A stretch of 64,000 nucleotides of DNA, taken from Sisyra terminalis. Its lineage: Eukaryota; Arthropoda; Insecta; Neuroptera; Sisyridae. This document shows, in pieces, positions 21,871 through 35,700 of this stretch. The notes beneath the pieces were generated by a model, which was not told the origin of the DNA, did no database searches, and saw only the letters and a list, made by a program, of their open reading frames with translations. Positions within the stretch are counted from its first letter, which is position 1; every line of letters begins with the position of its first letter. The translations under genes and the position numbers were made by a program. The DNA is taken from assembly GCA_958496175.1 (NCBI GenBank), contig OY292277.1:6200001-6264000 (forward strand). The letters run 5' to 3'.

Positions 21871-23435
21871 CAAGGTAAAAGATTTTTATATTTCTATTAA
21901 CCAATTTCTAATTAATATCTATTCGTTACAGCTTAAATTATCACTTTCGATCGTTAATAATTATCTTAACGTTAGTTTCAGCCGAATAATTCGATCGAAC
22001 AGTTCCAACCTTTCGGAGTTGAGAAGTGATCGATCGATTACGTAGATTTTTTTTTTTGGTTCATACATAATATGACGTCATACATACGTCGACAGCCAAT
22101 GACGTCACCCAATGACGTCATTCCCGAAAAAATTCGAAAAATGAGCGAATTTTCGATTTTCGGGAACTAGGGATCTGGGAATGGCTTAGTTACGTCACGG
22201 GAGGCTTAAAAAACATATCCTATAGTCAATATTTTTCATTTTTTTTTTCTAAAATTTTTGGCCGAAAATCCGAAGAATCCCAAAAATAGACCAAATATCT
22301 CGATTTTTTTCACTTTTTTCAACTTTAACGTCGATTTGCGCTTTAACTATCGATCGTACGATAACGAGTGATAGCTTATTCGATAGCGCTTGAATTACTC
22401 TATCGATGGTGCAAATTAGGTCCCGGAAAACCTTAAGGAAAAAAACTTTTTTTATCAACTTTACAGAAATTTCAAATCGTCGATGAAACGGTCGACGTTT
22501 TTATGAATTTTTTTTGTCGAATTTCTCGATGAAATTCACACGTTGGATGCCTAACGTTACGATTGAAACGAATATATAAAAACTTTTTAGCTATTCGCTA
22601 TACTTCATCGAATTTTTGATAATGAAAATTTTTATGAACGTCTTAATGCTTTACATATGTTAACTTGTTTTATCGAAAAATTCGATGAAGTATATCGAAT
22701 AGCTAAAAAGTTTTTATATATTCGTTTCAATCGTAACGTTAGGCATCTAAGGTGTGAATTTCATCGAGAAATTCGACAAAAAAAAATTCATAAAAACGAC
22801 GACCGTTTCATCGACGATTTGAAATTTCTGTCAAGTAGAAAAAAAAAGTTTTTTTCCTTAAGGTTTTCCGGGACCTAATTTGCACCATCGATAGAGTAAT
22901 TCAAGCGCTATCGAATGAGCCAACTATCGATAACCTACGAATTATAGTTTTTGCCAAAAACGGCGTTAAAGTTGCAAAAAGTGAAAAAAATCGAGATATT
23001 TGGCCTATTTTTGGGTTTTTCAAAATTTTGGCCCAAAAATTTTTGAAACAAAAAATGAAAAATATTGATTATAGGATATGTTTTTTAGGCCTCCCGTTAC
23101 GTAACTAAGCCATTCTCTGATTCTTATTTCAGGAAAATCGAAAACTCGCCCATTCTTGAAATTTTTCCGGAATGACATCATGGGGTGACGTCATTCGGGA
23201 CGTCGTAAGGAGACGACGTATGTATGACGTCATATGTACAAACCAAAAAAAAAAAAAACTACGTAATCGAGCGATCACTTCTCAACCCCGAAAGGTTGGA
23301 AATGTTCGATCGAATTATTCGGCTGAAACTAACGTTAAGATAATTATTAACGATCGAAAGTGATAATTTAATCTGTAACGAATAGATATTAATTAGAAAT
23401 TGGTTAATAGAAATATAAAAATCTTTTACCTTGTT

Positions 23436-23497
23436 GGGGGATCGATCCTTTGTCTTTCCGTTTCACATTTTCCGTGCGCTTATCGATTCGGCCATTG
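23436..23497 (-). ncRNA. tRNA-like A-box/B-box module 3 (mirror of module 2)
   Basis: On the - strand TGGCCGAATCGATAAGC-type A box (23477-23495) precedes GGATCGATCCC (about 23438-23448). It points toward the palindrome centre, as does module 2 from the other side. Confidence 0.45.
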
Positions 23498-24518
23498 GAA
23501 GATATATTTATTGATCGTTAAAACTCATATATAAAGATTTCTCAATCGATTGAAACTTGAAAAATTTTTTCGATCGAAATAATTAGAATTTCCCAAAAAT
23601 ATTTTAACCATAGATGCTCCATGTTACGTTCGGAAAAGTTGTCTTATCACATTGGAAAATTTTTAGGTCCTTGATCCTTTTTTTCAAGAAAACAATTTAC
23701 ATTTGCATTGCATTATAATGCATACTATGTAAAGTAGTTAAATCGAAAAATTCCATTAAGAACATCGCAAAGTGATTATGTTTTTACATATTCGTTTCGA
23801 TCGTAACGTAAGGCATCTACGGTGTGAATTTCATCCATAAATTCGAAAAAAAAAAATCGAAAATTTTTTTTTATAAAATCGTCGACCATTTCATCGACGA
23901 TTTGAAATTTCTGTACAGTTAAAAAAAAAAGTTTTTTCCCATAAGCTTTTCCGTGACCAAATTTACACCATCGATAGAGTAATTCAAGCGCTATCGAATG
24001 AACCTCCTATCGTTAACCTACCATCGATAGTTTTCGCTAAAAACGTCGTTAAAAATGAAAAAAGTGAAAAAAATCGCGCAATTTGGCCTGTTTGTGGGAT
24101 TTTTCGGATTTTCAGCCGAAAATTTTTCGAAAAAAAAAAGAAAAAAATTGATAATAGGATATGGTTTTTAGGCCTCCCGTGACGTAACTAAGCCATTCCC
24201 AGATTCCTATTTCCCGAAAATCGAAAATTCGCTCATTTTTCGATTTTTTTCGGGAATGACGTCATTGAAGGGCGACGTATGTATGACGTCATATATATGA
24301 AATTTAGTGACGTCACAAAACCATTGAGCAAAAATAAAATGAAAAATATATTGCATCATCGATCGATCGATCACTTCTTAACCCCGAAAGTTTGGAAGTG
24401 TTCGATCGAATATTTCGATGATGCAATGTCTGGAATTACGAATTAATGTTAATTATATATATTATAAGCTGTAAGGAATAGAAATCAATTATTATATTTA
24501 AGAAAAAACACTTACCCC

Positions 24519-24580
24519 TTCGGGATTCGAACCAGGGACCTCAGCTCCGGAGTGGCGGCGACCTTAGCGATGCGGCTATC
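24519..24580 (-). ncRNA. tRNA-like A-box/B-box module 4 (mirror of module 1)
   Basis: On the - strand TAGCCGCATCGCTAAGG (24562-24578) precedes a GGTTCGAATCC box (24523-24533). Both boxes are intact in this arm although the sequence between has point changes. Confidence 0.5.
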
Positions 24581-25129
24581 ATATGATATATGTAAATGAC
24601 GTTAAAACTCATATGTAAACAATTCGTAAGAGATTTGTAGAGAAATGAAAAATTTTTTCGATCGAAATAATTAGAATTTCCCAACCATATTCGAACCATA
24701 GCTGCTCCATGTTAAAGTTGGAAAAGTTGTATAAAAACATTGCTACATTTTAAGGTCCTTGATCCTTTTTTTTCGTAAAAACAAAATTGTATTTTACCTT
24801 TTATTAGACTTACCTTATTACTTATTAATTTAAGTCTTATATGTATTCTAACTGTAAAAAAAATCCCTGAAAAATAAAATTCACGAGGATGGGAGCGGTA
24901 AATCGAATTGAAACAATGTATTCTATTAAAATTAATTTATTGATGGTTAATATCAATTAAATATACATATACAATATTACAATAACATTTTTTTGCTTAT
25001 TTACAATTGTTTGTATGAACTATGTAAAAGTGTCAATTGTTATAATCTTATGGAAATTATTAAGTTAATAAGAAGCTTTTGAATTGTCTGATATTTTGAT
25101 TATTTATCACTTGAACCACTTTATCACTT

Positions 25130-25540
25130 CACTTCACTGATTTATTGAAATAAAATTTAACTCACTTATTATTAAAGTAGTAAATCCATTGGTGTTATTC
25201 CTGATAGATACCAATTGAAGAAATAATATCCTTGAGGAATTTGATTGATGATTCCCGAAGGATCCGCATCCCTTCTTCAAACGTCCACTTGGAAATAATG
25301 AACAATTCAATCGGATTGAAGAAATTTTAAGTTGTCTTCGGGCAGCTTCTTCTGTAGGGAAAAATACAATAAGACCAATATTTAAAAGTTTCAATAACAC
25401 TTCCACCTACTAAACATTTGTCTCCCAAAGGGAAGGCACTTCCTTCATCCCCAACAAAACTGTCCTGTTTCTTAAAGTTCAGTGATGTTGAATATATAAA
25501 ATTACTTTGATTTAAATTAATAAAACAAGTCATACGACCA
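25130..25540 (-). pseudogene. Degenerate gene-like segment, right arm
   Basis: This is the mirror of 19640-19950 on the opposite strand. It reads FVGDEGSAFPLGDKCL, then, after a TCCCTACAG acceptor-like string, a frameshifted stretch with SSIKFLKD-type content. FVGDEGSAFPL is faintly reminiscent of the GDEAFPL motif of Harbinger-type transposases, but catalytic residues cannot be traced. Treat this as a weak hint only. Confidence 0.3.
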
Positions 25541-25959
25541 ATTTATAACGAGTTCTAAACTTGAAATATTAAGCCGCAACACAACTTCATACATGTAATA
25601 AGGGTTGCCTAACTTCATCATTTTGTAAAAAAAACAACAAATAATTGCATGGATGGCATTTCCTGATAAGAGTAATTTTTATCGACGATTTAATAAATAA
25701 AACCCTTACGTGAAAAGTCAAGTGAAAAAATGTTGGTCCTATATGCAAAAGAACCCCCGCCATATCGATTCAAAGTCTCAAAAAGGATAATGTTTAAGTG
25801 CACAAAAAGGATATGAGGGATATTATTTGAAGCTGAAATTAAGCTGAATATTAAAGCCTAAATAATCCCAAAACCGAATTAAAATAAAAACAATAAGCAT
25901 TTACTGGCTAAATCAACAAAAAATTAAAGCAGGTTTAGATGTAAGTTTGGTAGTTCTGC

Positions 25960-26280
25960 CAATTTCATGGTTGATTTCATCCCTTAAACATGATTTGCTT
26001 TCGGAAAAATTTGCACAGCATGTACGTGTGGACTTAAACTTTCGATTGGCATCCTAAAAAAAAATCGAAACTTTAACGATTTTCGTTGAAAATCAACGAT
26101 GGTTAATTTTTGTCAAAAAAAAAAAACGTGGGTTAACCATCGTTGATTTTCCACGAAAATCGTCAAAATTAAAAAAAAAAATTAAGGATACCAATTAAAA
26201 GTATACGTCTATCTGTGAGTTCTGTTTAAGGGATGAAATTAACCATCAAAGTGCCAAACTCTTAAAATTTCATCAAAATT
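25960..26280. repeat. Head-to-head pair of 187-bp units
   Basis: One unit runs forward (GATTTCATCCCTTAAAC at about 25974) and meets an inverted unit at a CGTGGGTTAACCATCG / AACGATGGTTAA junction near 26115. The inverted unit then runs out through AAGGGATGAAATTAACCATC. They match the left array and mark the right flank of the large palindrome. Confidence 0.75.
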
Positions 26281-26439
26281 CCAAATTTCACCAGACCAAT
26301 TGAAGGTTCAAGATTTAGAAAAAGCCATTCCTTCAGTCATATAAAACGTGATGTGTTTTAGGTATGTACTCTTTTCCTCACCACCCTCGGGGTAGAGCAC
26401 TAGGTGCGTTTTTTTTAAAGTGGTGTCCCCTGTAGGCCT

Positions 26440-26765
26440 AATCCACATACCTAGCCCTTTATGCAAATCATACAATTCTAGTAAAACATCAATCCGGTAA
26501 ACTGCCAAAATTCCAAAGGACACAACAATCCGAGCAGCAAACGTTTGCCCATGCAAAACATGAATGCGTTCTTTGAGTTTGTCATCAAAGGAAAGTCTAA
26601 AGCATTTTTGTAGATCAATGTTTGATTTAGAATTGCATAATCCACATAGATCCCTAAACAAAAGAACTAACGCTAGTCTGAAGAAACTAAACTCTAAAAA
26701 TAGAGTTTCCTTTAGAAAATCAAACATATCTAGACAATCATTATTCAGGCAAATTACCAAAATCC
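26440..26765. repeat. Diverged left-edge unit of the 282-bp satellite
   Basis: The order of strings is the same as in the satellite (AATTCTAG, CCGG, CCAAA..CCAAAGGACA, AAACGTTTGC, GTCATCA) but with heavy divergence. It resembles the right-edge unit at 38608 more than the array. On the - strand it is open for 165 codons (26308-26805), including SKSNIDLQKCFRLSFDDK. I do not recognise the product. Confidence 0.65.
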
Positions 26766-29700
26766 CAAAGGACATAATATTAAGGAAAGCAAGCGTTTGC
26801 ATCACAAATCTGAATGCATTTCCTGGAATTTTGTCATCAGTGGGATATCGAGGGAATTTACATAGAACTCTGCTTGTTTTCGAACTGCATAATTTTCACA
26901 AGTTCCTAATACTAAAGTCCAGCGAGTTCCCGGGTCCTGAAAAAAATTTTCCTAAAACTGGACTGTTAAAAAAATAAAAGCGACTAACTTCCTTATGTCA
27001 ATAATACAATTCTAGACAAACATTATTCCGGCAAATTACCAAGATCCCAAAGGACATAATATTAAGGAATGCAAGCGTTTGCATCACAAATCTGAATGCA
27101 TTTCCTGGAATTTTGTCATCAGTGGGATATCGAGGGAATTTACATAGAACTCTGCTTGTTTTCGAACTGCATAATTTTCACAAGTTCCTAATACTAAAGT
27201 CCAGCGAGTTCCCGGGTCCTGAAAAAAAATTTCCTAAAACTGGACTGTTAAAAAAATAAAAGCGACTAACTTCCTTATGTCAATAATACAATTCTAGACA
27301 AACATTATTCCGGCAAATTACCAAGATCCCAAAGGACATAATATTGAGGAATGCAAGCGTTTGCATCACAAATCTGAATGCATTTCCTGGAATTTTGTCA
27401 TCAGTGGAATATCGAGGGAATTTGCATAGAACTCTGCCAGTTTTCGAACTGCATAATTTTCACAAGTTCCTAATACTAAAGTCCAATTAATTCCCGGGTA
27501 ATGAAAACAAAATTCCTAAAATTGGACTGTTAAAAAATTAAAGCGACTAACTTCCTTATGTCAATAATACAATTCTAGACAAACATTATTCCGGCAAATT
27601 ACCAAGATCCCGAAGGACATAATATTAAGGAATGCAAGCGTTTGCATCACAAATCTGAATGCATTTCCTGGAATTTTGTCATCAGTGGGATATCGAGGGA
27701 ATTTACATAGAACTCTGCCTGTTTTCGAACTGCATAATTTTCACAAGTTCCTAATACTAAAGTCCAGCGAGTTCCCGGGTCCTGAAAAAAAATTTCCTAA
27801 AACTGGACTGTTAAAAAAATAAAAGCGACTAACTTCCTTATGTCAATAATACAATTCTAGACAAACATTATTCCGGCAAATTACCAAGATCCCAAAGGAC
27901 ATAATATTAAGGAATGCAAGCGTTTGCATCACAAATCTGAATGCATTTCCTGGAATTTTGTCATCAGTGGGATATCGAGGAAATTTACATAGAACTCTAC
28001 TTGTTTTCGAACTGCATAATTTTCACAAGTTCCTAATACTAAAGTCCAGCGAGTTCCCGGGTCCTGAAAAAAAATTTCCTAAAACTGGACTGTTAAAAAA
28101 ATAAAAGCGACTAACTTCCTTATGTCAATAATACAATTCTAGACAAACATTATTCCGGCAAATTACCAAGATCCCAAAGGACATAATATTAAGGAATGCA
28201 AGCGTTGGCATCACAAATCTGAATGCATTTCCTGGAATTTTGTCATCAGTGGGATATCGAGGAAATTTACATAGAACTCTGCTTGTTTTCGAACTGCATA
28301 ATTTTCACAAGTTCCTAATACTAAAGTCCAGCGAGTTCCCGGGTCCTGAAAAAAAAATTCCTAAAACTGGACTGTTAAAAAAATAAAAGCGACTAACTTC
28401 CTTATGTCAATAATACAATTCTAGACAAACATTATTCCGGCAAATTACCAAGATCCCAAAGGACATAATATTAAGGAATGCAAGCGTTTGCATCACAAAT
28501 CTGAATGCATTTCCTGGAATTTTGTCATCAGTGGGATATCGAGGAAATTTACATAGAACTCTGCTTGTTTTCGAACTGCATAATTTTCACAAGTTCCTAA
28601 TACTAAAGTCCAGCGAGTTCCCGGGTCCTGAAAAAAAATTTCCTAAAACTGGACTGTTAAAAAAATAAAAGCGACTAACTTCCTTATGTCAATAATACAA
28701 TTCTAGACAAACATTATTCCGGCAAATTACCAAGATCCCAAAGGACATAATATTAAGGAATGCAAGCGTTTGCATCACAAATCTGAATGCATTTCCTGGA
28801 ATTTTGTCATCAGTGGGATATCGAGGAAATTTACATAGAACTCTGCTTGTTTTCGAACTGCATAATTTTCACAAGTTCCTAATACTAAAGTCCAGCGAGT
28901 TCCCGGGTCCTGAAAAAAAATTTCCTAAAACTGGACATTTAAAAAAATAAAAGCGACTAAGTTCCTTATGGCAACAATACAATTCTAGACAAACATTATT
29001 CCGGCAAATTACCAAGATCCCAAAGGACATAATATTAAGGAATGCAAGCGTTTGCATCACAAATCTGAATGCATTTCCTGGAATTTTGTCATCAGTGGGA
29101 TATCGAGGGAATTTACATAGAACTCTGCTTGTTTTCGAACTGCATAATTTTCACAAGTTCCTAATACTAAAGTCCAGCGAGTTCCCGGGTCCTGAAAAAA
29201 AATTTCCTAAAACTGGACTGTTAAAAAAATAAAAGCGACTAACTTCCTTATGTCAATAATACAATTCTAGACAAACATTATTCCGGCAAATTACCAAGAT
29301 CCCAAAGGACATAATATTAAGGAATGCAAGCGTTTGCATCACAAATCTGAATGCATTTCCTGGAATTTTGTCATCAGTGGGATATCGAGGAAATTTACAT
29401 AGAACTCTGCTTGTTTTCGAACTGCATAATTTTCACAAGTTCCTAATACTAAAGTCCAGCGAGTTCCCGGGTCCTGAAAAAAAATTTCCTAAAACTGGAC
29501 TGTTAAAAAAATAAAAGCGACTAACTTCCATATGTCAATAATACAATTCTAGACAAACATTATTCCGGCAAATTACCAAGATCCCAAAGGACATAATATT
29601 AAGGAATGCAAGCGTTTGCATCACAAATCTGAATGCATTTCCTGGAATTTTGTCATCAGTGGGATATCGAGGGAATTTACATAGAACTCTGCCTGTTTTC

Positions 29701-32700
29701 GAACTGCATAATTTTCACAAGTTCCTAATACTAAAGTCCAGCGAGTTCCCGGGTCCTGAAAAAAAATTTCCTAAAACTGGACTGTTAAAAAAATAAAAGC
29801 GACTAACTTCCTTATGTCAATAATACAATTCTAGACAAACATTATTCCGGCAAATTACCAAGATCCCAAAGGACATAATATTAAGCAATGCAAGCGTTGG
29901 CATCACAAATCTGAATGCATTTCCTGGAATTTTGTCATCAGTGGAATATCGAGGGAATTTGCATAGAACTCTGCCTGTTTTCGAACTGCATAATTTTCAC
30001 AAGTTCCTAATACTAAAGTCCAATTAATTCCCGGGTAATGAAAACAAAATTCCTAAAACTGGACTGTTAAAAAAATAAAAGCGACTAACTTCCTTATGTC
30101 AATAATACAATTCTAGACAAACATTATTCCGGCAAATTACCAAGATCCCAAAGGACATAATATTAAGGAATGCAAGCGTTTGCATCACAAATCTGAATGC
30201 ATTTCCTGGAATTTTGTCATCAGTGGGATATCGAGGGAATTTACATAGAACTCTGCTTGTTTTCGAACTGCATAATTTTCACAAGTTCCTAATACTAAAG
30301 TCCAGCGAGTTCCCGGGTCCTGAAAAAAAATTTCCTAAAACTGGACTGTTAAAAAAATAAAAGCGACTAACTTCCTTATGTCAATAATACAATTCTAGAC
30401 AAACATTATTCCGGCAAATTACCAAGATCCCAAAGGACATAATATTGAGGAATGCAAACGTTTGCATCACAAATCTGAATGCATTTCCTGGAATTTTGTC
30501 ATCAGTGGGATATCGAGGGAATTTACATAGAACTCTGCTTGTTTTCGAACTGCATAATTTTCACAAGTTCCTAATACTAAAGTCCAGCGAGTTCCCGGGT
30601 CCTGAAAAAAAATTTCCTAAAACTGGACTGTTAAAAAAATAAAAGCGACTAACTTCCTTATGTCAATAATACAATTCTAGACAAACATTATTCCGGCAAA
30701 TTACCAAGATCCCAAAGGACATAATATTGAGGAATGCAAGCGTTTGCATCACAAATCTGAATGCATTTCCTGGAATTTTGTCATCAGTGGGATATCGAGG
30801 GAATTTACATAGAACTCTGCTTGTTTTCGAACTGCATAATTTTCACAAGTTCCTAATACTAAAGTCCAGCGAGTTCCCGGGTCCTGAAAAAAAATTTCCT
30901 AAAACTGGACTGTTAAAAAAATAAAAGCGACTAACTTCCTTATGTCAATAATACAATTCTAGACAAACATTATTCCGGCAAATTACCAAGATCCCAAAGG
31001 ACATAATATTGAGGAATGCAAGCGTTTGCATCACAAATCTGAATGCATTTCCTGGAATTTTGTCATCAGTGGAATATCGAGGGAATTTGCATAGAACTCT
31101 GCCAGTTTTCGAACTGCATAATTTTCACAAGTTCCTAATACTAAAGTCCAATTAATTCCCGGGTAATGAAAACAAAATTCCTAAAACTGGACTGTTAAAA
31201 AAATTAAAGCGACTAACTTCCTTATGTCAATAATACATTTCTAGACAAACAATATTCCGGCAAATTACCAAGATCCCAAAGGACATAATATTGAGGAATG
31301 CAAACGTTTGCATCACAAATCTGAATGCATTTCCTGGAATTTTGTCATCAGTGGGATATCGAGGGAATTTACATAGAACTCTGCTTGTTTTCGAACTGCA
31401 TAATTTTCACAAGTTCCTAATACTAAAGTCCAGCGAGTTCCCGGGTCCTGAAAAAAAATTTCCTAAAACTGGACTGTTAAAAAAATAAAAGCGACTAACT
31501 TCCTTATGTCAATAATACAATTCTAGACAAACATTATTCCGGCAAATTACCAAGATCCCAAAGGACATAATATTGAGGAATGCAAGCGTTTGCATCACAA
31601 ATCTGAATGCATTTCCTGGAATTTTGTCATCAGTGGGATATCGAGGGAATTTACATAGAACTCTGCTTGTTTTCGAACTGCATAATTTTCACAAGTTCCT
31701 AATACTAAAGTCCAGCGAGTTCCCGGGTCCTGAAAAAAAATTTCCTAAAACTGGACTGTTAAAAAAATAAAAGCGACTAACTTCCTTATGTCAATAATAC
31801 AATTCTAGACAAACATTATTCCGGCAAATTACCAAGATCCCAAAGGACATAATATTGAGGAATGCAAGCGTTTGCATCACAAATCTGAATGCATTTCCTG
31901 GAATTTTGTCATCAGTGGAATATCGAGGGAATTTGCATAGAACTCTGCCAGTTTTCGAACTGCATAATTTTCACAAGTTCCTAATACTAAAGTCCAATTA
32001 ATTCCCGGGTAATGAAAACAAAATTCCTAAAATTGGACTGTTAAAAAATTAAAGCGACTAACTTCCTTATGTCAATAATACAATTCTAGACAAACATTAT
32101 TCCGGCAAATTACCAAGATCCCAAAGGACATAATATTAAGGAATGCAAGCGTTTGCATCACAAATCTGAATGCATTTCCTGGAATTTTGTCATCAGTGGG
32201 ATATCGAGGGAATTTACATAGAACTCTGCTTGTTTTCGAACTGCATAATTTTCACAAGTTCCTAATACTAAAGTCCAGCGAGTTCCCGGGTCCTGAAAAA
32301 AAATTTCCTAAAACTGGACTGTTAAAAAAATAAAAGCGACTAACTTCCTTATGTCAATAATACAATTCTAGACAAACATTATTCCGGCAAATTACCAAGA
32401 TCCCAAAGGACATAATATTGAGGAATGCAAGCGTTTGCATCACAAATCTGAATGCATTTCCTGGAATTTTGTCATCAGTGGAATATCGAGGGAATTTGCA
32501 TAGAACTCTGCTTGTTTTCGAACTGCATAATTTTCACAAGTTCCTAATACTAAAGTCCAGCGAGTTCCCGGGTCCTGAAAAAAAATTTCCTAAAACTGGA
32601 CTGTTAAAAAAATAAAAGCGACTAACTTCCTTATGTCAATAATACAATTCTAGACAAACATTATTCCGGCAAATTACCAAGATCCCAAAGGACATAATAT

Positions 32701-35700
32701 TGAGGAATGCAAGCGTTTGCATCACAAATCTGAATGCATTTCCTGGAATTTTGTCATCAGTGGAATATCGAGGGAATTTGCATAGAACTCTGCTTGTTTT
32801 CGAACTGCATAATTTTCACAAGTTCCTAATACTAAAGTCCAATTAATTCCCGGGTAATGAAAACAAAATTCCTAAAATTGGACTGTTAAAAAATTAAAGC
32901 GACTAACTTCCTTATGTCAATAATACAATTCTAGACAAACATTATTCCGGCAAATTACCAAGATCCCAAAGGACATAATATTAAGGAATGCAAGCGTTTG
33001 CATCACAAATCTGAATGCATTTCCTGGAATTTTGTCATCAGTGGGATATCGAGGGAATTTACATAGAACTCTGCCTGTTTTCGAACAGCATAATTTTCAC
33101 AAGTTCCTAATACTAAAGTCCAGCGAGTTCCCGGGTCCTGAAAAAAAAATTCCTAAAACTGGACTGTTAAAAAAATAAAAGCGACTAACTTCCTTATGTC
33201 AATAATACAATTCTAGACAAACATTATTCCGGCAAATTACCAAGATCCCAAAGGACATAATATTAAGGAATGCAAGCGTTTGCATCACAAATCTGAATGC
33301 ATTTCCTGGAATTTTGTCATCAGTGGGATATCGAGGAAATTTACATAGAACTCTACTTGTTTTCGAACTGCATAATTTTCACAAGTTCCTAATACTAAAG
33401 TCCAGCGAGTTCCCGGGTCCTGAAAAAAAATTTCCTAAAACTGGACTGTTAAAAAAATAAAAGCGACTAACTTCCTTATGTCAATAATACAATTCTAGAC
33501 AAACATTATTCCGGCAAATTACCAAGATCCCAAAGGACATAATATTAAGGAATGCAAGCGTTGGCATCACAAATCTGAATGCATTTCCTGGAATTTTGTC
33601 ATCAGTGGGATATCGAGGGAATTTACATAGAACTCTGCCTGTTTTCGAACTGCATAATTTTCACAAGTTCCTAATACTAAAGTCCAGCGAGTTCCCGGGT
33701 CCTGAAAAAAAATTTCCTAAAACTGGACTGTTAAAAAAATAAAAGCGACTAACTTCCTTATGTCAATAATACAATTCTAGACAAACATTATTCCGGCAAA
33801 TTACCAAGATCCCAAAGGACATAATATTGAGGAATGCAAGCGTTTGCATCACAAATCTGAATGCATTTCCTGGAATTTTGTCATCAGTGGAATATCGAGG
33901 GAATTTGCATAGAACTCTGCCAGTTTTCGAACTGCATAATTTTCACAAGTTCCTAATACTAAAGTCCAATTAATTCCCGGGTAATGAAAACAAAATTCCT
34001 AAAATTGGACTGTTAAAAAATTAAAGCGACTAACTTCCTTATGTCAATAATACAATTCTAGACAAACATTATTCCGGCAAATTACCAAGATCCCAAAGGA
34101 CATAATATTAAGGAATGCAAGCGTTTGCATCACAAATCTGAATGCATTTCCTGGAATTTTGTCATCAGTGGGATATCGAGGAAATTTACATAGAACTCTA
34201 CTTGTTTTCGAACTGCATAATTTTCACAAGTTCCTAATACTAAAGTCCAGCGAGTTCCCGGGTCCTGAAAAAAAATTTCCTAAAACTGGACTGTTAAAAA
34301 AATAAAAGCGACTAACTTCCTTATGTCAATAATACAATTCTAGACAAACATTATTCCGGCAAATTACCAAGATCCCAAAGGACATAATATTAAGGAATGC
34401 AAGCGTTGGCATCACAAATCTGAATGCATTTCCTGGAATTTTGTCATCAGTGGGATATCGAGGAAATTTACATAGAACTCTGCTTGTTTTCGAACTGCAT
34501 AATTTTCACAAGTTCCTAATACTAAAGTCCAGCGAGTTCCCGGGTCCTGAAAAAAAAATTCCTAAAACTGGACTGTTAAAAAAATAAAAGCGACTAACTT
34601 CCTTATGTCAATAATACAATTCTAGACAAACATTATTCCGGCAAATTACCAAGATCCCAAAGGACATAATATTAAGGAAAGCAAACGTTTGCATCACAAA
34701 TCTGAATGCATTTCCTGGATTTTTGTCATCAGTGGGATATCGAGGAAATTTACATAGAACTCTGCCTGTTTTCGAACTGCATAATTTTCACAAGTTCCTA
34801 ATACTAAAGTCCAGTTAATTCCGGAGTCCTGAAAAAAATTTCCTAAAACTGGACTGTTAAAAAAATAAAAGCGACTAACTTCCTTATGTCAATAATACAA
34901 TTCTAGACAAACATTATTCCGGCAAATTACCAAGATCCCAAAGGACATAATATTAAGGAATGCAAGCGTTTGCATCACAAATCTGAATGCATTTCCTGGA
35001 ATTTTGTCATCAGTGGGATATCGAGGAAATTTACATAGAACTCTACTTGTTTTCGAACTGCATAATTTTCACAAGTTCCTAATACTAAAGTCCAGCGAGT
35101 TCCCGGGTCCTGAAAAAAAATTTCCTAAAACTGGACTGTTAAAAAAATAAAAGCGACTAACTTCCTTATGTCAATAATACAATTCTAGACAAACATTATT
35201 CCGGCAAATTACCAAGATCCCAAAGGACATAATATTAAGGAATGCAAGCGTTTGCATCACAAATCTGAATGCATTTCCTGGAATTTTGTCATCAGTGGGA
35301 TATCGAGGAAATTTACATAGAACTCTACTTGTTTTCGAACTGCATAATTTTCACAAGTTCCTAATACTAAAGTCCAGCGAGTTCCCGGGTCCTGAAAAAA
35401 AATTTCCTAAAACTGGACTGTTAAAAAAATAAAAGCGACTAACTTCCTTATGTCAATAATACAATTCTAGACAAACATTATTCCGGCAAATTACCAAGAT
35501 CCCAAAGGACATAATATTAAGGAATGCAAGCGTTGGCATCACAAATCTGAATGCATTTCCTGGAATTTTGTCATCAGTGGAATATCGAGGGAATTTGCAT
35601 AGAACTCTGCCTGTTTTCGAACTGCATAATTTTCACAAGTTCCTAATACTAAAGTCCAGCGAGTTCCCGGGTCCTGAAAAAAAAATTCCTAAAACTGGAC

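Larger units (their letters stand above)
19440..25690. mobile_element. Giant palindromic (foldback) element of about 6.2 kb
   Basis: Left and right halves are reverse complements from the outer ends (near 19470 TGTCAGGAAATATCATC; right TTTCCTGATAAGAG near 25660) to a centre near 22646. Each arm holds two related modules of about 1.2 kb (20340-21400 and 21400-22640 on the left). Each module has a tRNA-like block, a TTACAG or TTTCAG acceptor-like string, GATCGAACAGTTCCAACCTT, several TGACGTCA-type sites and a TCTATCGATGG block. Arm identity is high but not perfect, so it is an old palindrome rather than a simple assembly mirror. The 187-bp units flanking both sides recall foldback transposons. 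Confidence 0.8.

Noticed and set aside
25327..25533. Harbinger-type transposase
   Set aside because: Only a faint GDE..FPL resemblance in a broken frame; no DDE residues can be placed.
19440..25690. Assembly artefact creating the palindrome
   Set aside because: The arms differ by many substitutions and small indels (for example the gene-like segments at 19.7 and 25.3 kb), which a simple mirrored join would not show; not excluded without long reads.
30445..32615. Series of 65-codon + strand frames spaced by 282 bases or multiples of it
   Set aside because: Each is the same satellite unit in translation; start codons arise from a single variant (ATTGAGGAATG) and no coding signature is present.
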